Part shown: positions 58,566-64,000 of the stretch, piece after piece
How positions within the stretch are numbered: position 1 is the first letter of the stretch
Layout of the letters: each line of letters starts with the position of its first letter
Assembly (NCBI GenBank): GCA_945910005.1
Contig: CAMDTW010000507.1
Span: 20,675 to 84,674, forward strand
DNA length: 64,000 nucleotides
From: Isoperla grammatica
Taxonomy: Eukaryota; Arthropoda; Insecta; Plecoptera; Perlodidae
Direction: 5' to 3'
The notes under the pieces: generated by a model
The model's database searches: none
What the model was told of the DNA's origin: nothing
What the model saw: the letters and a program-made list of their open reading frames with translations, nothing else
Made by a program: the position numbers and the translations under genes

Positions 58566-61500
58566 GTATGCAAGATTCCTCTTAAAACTGGAAGTTTGTG
58601 GTAGATAGACTAAAATCAGCCAATTTCTATATTTTATGCATATTTTAACCAAAAACGACGAAAAAACTCAATTTATGCATTTTCATTATACTCTTGAAGA
58701 ATGCAGCCTATAATTCTTATTTTTCAACGGAGGGTGTAACTTCTATAGAAGTTATCGAAATGTGATGAAATGGACAAATTGTGCTTATTGGAGCCTGAAA
58801 CGCTCTAAAACAACGATTTGTGCAATTTGGTTGAAACCCTTAGGAATCCCAGCCGTATGCAAGATTCCTCTTAAAACTGGAAGTTTGTGGTAGATAGACT
58901 AAAATCAGCCAATTTCTATATTTTATGCATATTTTAACCAAAAACCACGAAAAAACTCAATTTATGCATTTTCATTATACTCTTGAAGAATGCAACCTAT
59001 AATTCTTATTTTTCGACGGAGGGTGTAACTTCTATAGAAGTTATCGAAATGTGACGAAATGGACAAATTGTGCTTATTGGAGATTGAAACGCTCTCAAAC
59101 AACGATTTGTGCAATTTGGTTGAAACCTTAGGAATCCCAGCCGTATGCAAGAATCCTCTTAAAACTGGAAGTTTGTGGTAGATAGACTAAAATCAGCCAA
59201 TTTCTATATTTTATGCATATTTTAACCAAAAACGACGAAAAAACTCAATTTATGCATTTTCATTATACTCTTGAAGAATGCAGCCTATAATTCTTATTTT
59301 TCAACGGAGGTTGTAACTTCTATAGAAGTATCGAAATGTGACGAAATGGACAAATTGTGCTTATTGGAGCCTGAAACGCTCTAAAACAACGATTTGTCAA
59401 CTTTGGTTGAAACCCTTAGGAATCCCGGCCGTATGCAAGATTCCTCTTAAAACTGGAAGTTTATGGTAGATAACCTGAAATCAGCCAATTTCTATTTTTT
59501 ATGCATATTTTAACCAAAACAGACGAAAAAACTCAATTTATGCATTTTCATTATACTCTTGAAGAATGCAACCTATAATTCTTATTTTTCGACGGAGGGT
59601 GTAACTTCTTTAGAAGTTATCGAAATGTGACGAAATGGACAAATTGTGCTTATTGGAGCCTGAAACGCTCTTAAACATCGATTTGTGCAATTTGGTTGAA
59701 ACCCTTAGGAATCCCAGCCGTATGCAAGATTCCTCTTAAAACTGGAAGTTTGTGGTAGATAGACTAAAATCAGCCAATTTCTATATTTTATGCATATTTT
59801 AACCAAAAACGACGAAAAAACTCAATTTATGCATTTTCATTATACTCTTGAAGAATGCAGCCTATAATTCTTATTTTTCAACGGAGGTTGTAACTTCTAT
59901 AGAAGTTATCGAAATGTGACGAAATGGACAAATTGTGCTTATTGGAGCCTGAAACGCTCTAAAACAACGATTTGTCAACTTTGGTTGAAACCCTTAGGAA
60001 TCCCGGCCGTATGCAAGATTCCTCTTAAAACTGGAAGTTTATGGTAGATAGACTGAAATCAGCCAATTTCTATTTTTTATGCATATTTTAACCAAAAACG
60101 ACGAAAAAACTCAATTTATGCATTTTCATTATACTCTTGAAGAATGCACACTAACATTATTATTTTTCAACGGTTGGTGTAACTTCTAAAGTAGTTATCG
60201 AAATGTGACGAAATGGACAAATTGTGCTTATTGGAGCCTGAAACACTCTAAAACAACGATTTGTCAACTTTGGTTGAAACCCTTAGGAATCCCAGCCGTA
60301 TGCAAGATTCCTCTTAAAACTGGAAGTTTGTGGTAGATAGACTGAAATCAGCCAATTTCTATTTTATGCATATTTTAACCAAAAACGACGAAAAAACTCA
60401 ATTTATGCATTTTCATAATACTCTTGAAGAATGCACACTAACATTATTATTTTTCAACGGTTGGTGTAATTTCTAAAGAAGTTATCGAAATGTGACGAAA
60501 TGGACAAATTGTGCTTATTGGAGCCTGAAACGCTCTAAAACAACGATTTGTCAACTTTGGTTGAAACCCTTAGGAATCCCAGCCGTATGCAATATTCCTC
60601 TTAAAACTGGAAGTTTGTGGTAGATAGACTGAAATCAGCCAATTTCTATTTTATGCATATTTTAACCAAAAACGACGAAAAAACTCAATTTATGCATTTT
60701 CATTATACTCTTGAAGAATGCAACCTATAATTCTTAATTTTCGACGGAGGGTGTAACTTCTATAGAAGTTATCGAAATGTGACGAAATGGACAAATTGTG
60801 CTTATTGGAGCCTGAAACGCTCTAAAACAACGATTTGTGCAATTTGGTTGAAACCCTTAGGAATCCCAGCCGTATGCAAGATTCCTCTTAAAACTGGAAG
60901 TTTGTGGTAGATAGACTAAAATCAGCCAATTTCTATATTTTATGCATATTTTAACCAAAAACGACGAAAAAACTCAATTTATGCATTTTCATTATACTCT
61001 TGAAGAATGCAGCCTATAATTCTTATTTTTCAACGGAGGGTGTAACTTCTATAGAAAATATCGAAATGTGACGAAATGGACAAATTGTGCTTATTGGAGC
61101 CTACACCGCTCTAAAACAACGATTTGTCAACTTTGGTTGAAACACTTAGGAATCCCAGCTGTATGCAAGATTCCTCTTAAAACTCGAAGTTTGTGGTAGA
61201 TAGACTAAAATCAGCCAATTTCTATATTTTATGCATATTTTAACCAAAAACGACGAAAAAACTCAATTTATGCATTTTCATTATACTCTTGAAAAATGCA
61301 GCCTATAATTCTTATTTTTCAACGGAGGGTGTAACTTCTATAGAAGTAATCGAAATGTGACGAAATGGACAAATTGTGCTTATTGGAGCCTGAAACGCTC
61401 TAAAACAACGATTTGTCAACTTTGGTTGAAACCCTTAGGAATCCCAGCCGTATGCAAGATTCCTCTTAAAACTGGAAGTTTGTGGTAGATAGACTGAAAT

Positions 61501-64000
61501 CAGCCAATTTCTATATTTTATGCATATTTTAACCAAAAACGACGAAAAAACTCAATTTATGCATTTTCATTATACTCTTGAAGAATGCAGCCTATAATTC
61601 TTATTTTTCAACGGAGGGTGTAACTTCTATAGAAGTTATCGAAATGTGACGAAATGGACAAATTGTGCTTATTGGAGCCTGAAACGCTCTAAAACAACGA
61701 TTTGTCAACTTTTGTTGAAACCCTTAGGAATCCCGGCCGTATGCAAGATTCCTCTTAAAACTGGAAGTTTGTGGTAGATAGACTGAAATCAGCCAATTTC
61801 TATTTTTTATGCATATTTTAACCAAAAACGACGAAAAAACTCAATTTATGCATTTTCATTATACTCTTGAAGAATGCAACCTATAATTCTTATTTTTCGA
61901 CGGAGGGTGTAACTTCTATAGAAGTTATCGAAATGTGACGAAATGGACAAATTGTGCTTATTGGAGCCTGAAACGCTCTAAAACAACGATTTGTGCAATT
62001 TGGTTGAAACCCTTAGGAATCCCAGCCGTATGCAAGATTCCTCTTAAAACTGGAAGTTTGTGGTAGATAGACTAAAATCAGCCAATTTCTATATTTTATG
62101 CATATTTTACCAAAAACGACGAAAAAACTCAATTTATGCATTTTCATTATACTCTTGAAGAATGCAGCCTATAATTCTTATTTTTCAACGGAGGGTGTAA
62201 CTTCTATAGAAGTTATCGAAATGTGATGAAATGGACAAATTGTGCTTATTGGAGCCTGAAACGCTCTAAAACAACGATTTGTGCAATTTGGTTGAAACCC
62301 TTAGGAATCCCAGCCGTATGCAAGATTCCTCTTAAAACTGGAAGTTTGTGGTAGATAGACTAAAATCAGCCAATTTCTATGTTTTATGCATATTTTAACC
62401 AAAAACGACGAAAAAACTCAATTTATGCATTTTCATTATACTCTTGAAGAATGCAACCTATAATTCTTATTTTTCGACGGAGGGTGTAACTTCTATAGAA
62501 GTTATCGAAATGTGACGAAATGGACAAATTGTGCTTATTGGAGATTGAAACGCTCTAAAACAACGATTTGTCAACTTTGGTTGAAACCCTTAGGAATCCC
62601 GGCCGTATGCAAGATTCCTCTTAAAACTGGAAGTTTATGGTAGATAGACTGAAATCAGCCAATTTCTATTTTTTATGCATATTTTAACCAAAAACGACGA
62701 AAAAACTCAATTTATGCATTTTCATTATACTCTTGAAGAATGCACACTAACATTATTATTTTTCAACGGTTGGTGTAACTTCTAAAGAAGTTATCGAAAT
62801 GTGACGAAATGGACAAATTGTGCTTATTGGAGCCTGAAACGCTCTAAAACAACGATTTGTCAACTTTGGTTGAAACCCTTAGGAATCCCAGCCGTATGCA
62901 AGATTCCTCTTAAAACTGGAAGTTTGTGGTAGATAGACTGAAATCAGCCAATTTCTATCTTTTATGCATATTTTAACCAAAAACGACGAAAAAACTCAAT
63001 TTATGCATTTTCATTATACTCTTGAAGAATGCAGCCTATAATTCTTATTTTTCAACGGAGGGTGTTACTTCTATAGAAGTTATCGAAATGTGATGAAATG
63101 GACAAATTGTGCTTATTGGAGCCTGAAACGCTCTAAAACAACGATTTGTCAACTTTGGTTGAAACCCTTAGGAATCCCGGCCGTATGCAAGATTCCTCTT
63201 AAAACTGGAAGTTTATGGTAGATAGACTGAAATCAGCCAATTTCTATTTTTTATGCATATTTTAACCAAAAACGACGAAAAAACTCAATTTATGCATTTT
63301 CATTATACTCTTGAAGAATGCAACCTATAATTCTTATTTTTCGACGGAGGGTGTAACTTCTATAGAAGTTATCGAAATGTGACGAAATGGACAAATTGTG
63401 CTTATTGGAGCCTGAAACGCTCTAAAACAACGATTTGTGCAATTTGGTTGAAACCCTTAGGAATCCCAGCCGTATGCAAGATTCCTCTTAAAACTGGAAG
63501 TTTGTGGTAGATAGACTAAAATCAGCCAATTTCTATATTTTATGCATATTTTACCAAAAACGACGAAAAAACTCAATTTATGCATTTTCATTATACTCTT
63601 GAAGAATGCAGCCTATAATTCTTATTTTTCAACGGAGGGTGTAACTTCTATAGAAGTTATCGAAATGTGATGAAATGGACAAATTGTGCTTATTGGAGCC
63701 TGAAACGCTCTAAAACAACGATTTGTGCAATTTGGTTGAAACCCTTAGGAATCCCAGCCGTATGCAAGATTCCTCTTAAAACTGGAAGTTTGTGGTAGAT
63801 AGACTAAAATCAGCCAATTTCTATGTTTTATGCATATTTTAACCAAAAACGACGAAAAAACTCAATTTATGCATTTTCATTATACTCTTGAAGAATGCAA
63901 CCTATAATTCTTATTTTTCGACGGAGGGTGTAACTTCTATAGAAGTTATCGAAATGTGACGAAATGGACAAATTGTGCTTATTGGAGATTGAAACGCTCT
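58566..64000 (+). repeat. Satellite segment to the window end, mixed monomers
   Basis: Starts at 58566, 58855, 59143, 59431, 59720, 60009, 60298, 60585, 60872, 61161, 61450, 61739, 62028, 62316, 62605, 62894, 63183, 63472 and 63760 (cut by the window edge). It contains three C/B hybrids (60009, 60298, 62605), one A (61161, AACTCGAAG) of the lineage otherwise confined to 8.8-28.3 kb, and a repeat of the 62028-62316 pair (TTTTACC-A, ATGTTTTATG-B) at 63472-63760. The array continues beyond the window. Confidence 0.82.

Larger units (their letters stand above)
1..64000 (+). repeat. 289-bp AT-rich satellite, tandem array (whole window)
   Basis: Head-to-tail monomers recur at nearly constant spacing: starts at 290, 579, 868, 1158 and 1447, then regularly to 63760. 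Conserved landmarks in order are GTATGCAAGATTCC, GTTTGTGGTAGATAGAC, CAGCCAATTTCTAT, AAAAACGACGAAAAAACTC, TTTATGCATTTTCAT, GGTGTAACTTCT, GACGAAATGGACAAATTG, and CCCTTAGGAATCCC just before the next start. Only the four CCTAA blocks interrupt it. I saw no inverted monomer and no unrelated insertion. A 289-bp period is not a multiple of three, so no reading frame can run through the array. Such arrays are typical of subtelomeric or pericentromeric heterochromatin; which one applies here is not shown by the sequence. Confidence 0.97.

Noticed and set aside
1..64000. CRISPR array (regular repeats with spacers)
   Set aside because: There are no short repeats separated by unique spacers; the whole 289-bp unit is repeated and the sequence has eukaryotic telomere repeats.
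1..64000. Transposable element, rRNA or tRNA genes hidden in the array
   Set aside because: No terminal repeats, target duplications, reverse transcriptase- or transposase-like frames, or RNA-gene-like stretches; every segment aligns by eye to the monomer or to CCTAA.

Overview
The window holds no recognisable gene. All 64 kb is tandem satellite DNA with four blocks of telomere-type repeat embedded in it. The satellite is AT-rich and built from a ~289-bp monomer. I count about 214 monomer starts, taking each start at the conserved GTATGCAAGATTCC box, and every monomer lies head-to-tail in the same orientation. The embedded blocks are (CCTAA)n on the + strand, which is (TTAGG)n on the other strand, the ancestral arthropod/insect telomere repeat. 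The window is therefore most likely from an insect, or another arthropod with TTAGG telomeres, in a subtelomeric or other heterochromatic region. Species and order cannot be read from this sequence.

Monomers fall into recurring subtypes. Type A has GCAGCC and CAACGGAGG. Type B has GCAACC and CGACGGAGG. Type C has GCACACTAACATT and CAACGGTTGG. There is also an 'ACCAC' version of A, and hybrids occur. A and B often alternate, and C recurs every few monomers. Most A and B monomers contain a perfect 18-bp palindrome.

Layout: 1-2178 is a C-B-A-A'-B block ending in telomeric block 1 (1474-2043). 2179-6194 is colinear with 51629-55675 far to the right. 6195-11112 holds short 7- and 5-monomer units. 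11113-20820 holds three tandem copies of a ~3.8-kb higher-order repeat, each containing one telomeric block (12586-13210, 16441-17040, 20311-20820). 20821-28524 is a related mosaic without telomeric blocks. From 28525 to the end there are larger higher-order duplications: 18 monomers (34014/39212), 23-24 monomers (40365/47007) and 5-6 monomers (55387/56832).

The most notable signal is that the telomeric blocks share identical breakpoints inside the satellite. This implies one founding event, loss of about 128 bp of a type C monomer and its replacement by telomeric DNA, that was later amplified as part of a higher-order repeat. Two stretches (about 13.7-14.4 kb and 49.3-53.8 kb) carry clusters of single-base indels absent from their sister copies and may be assembly or consensus error. 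Open reading frames do not exceed about 98 codons and follow the repeat, so I treat none as a gene.
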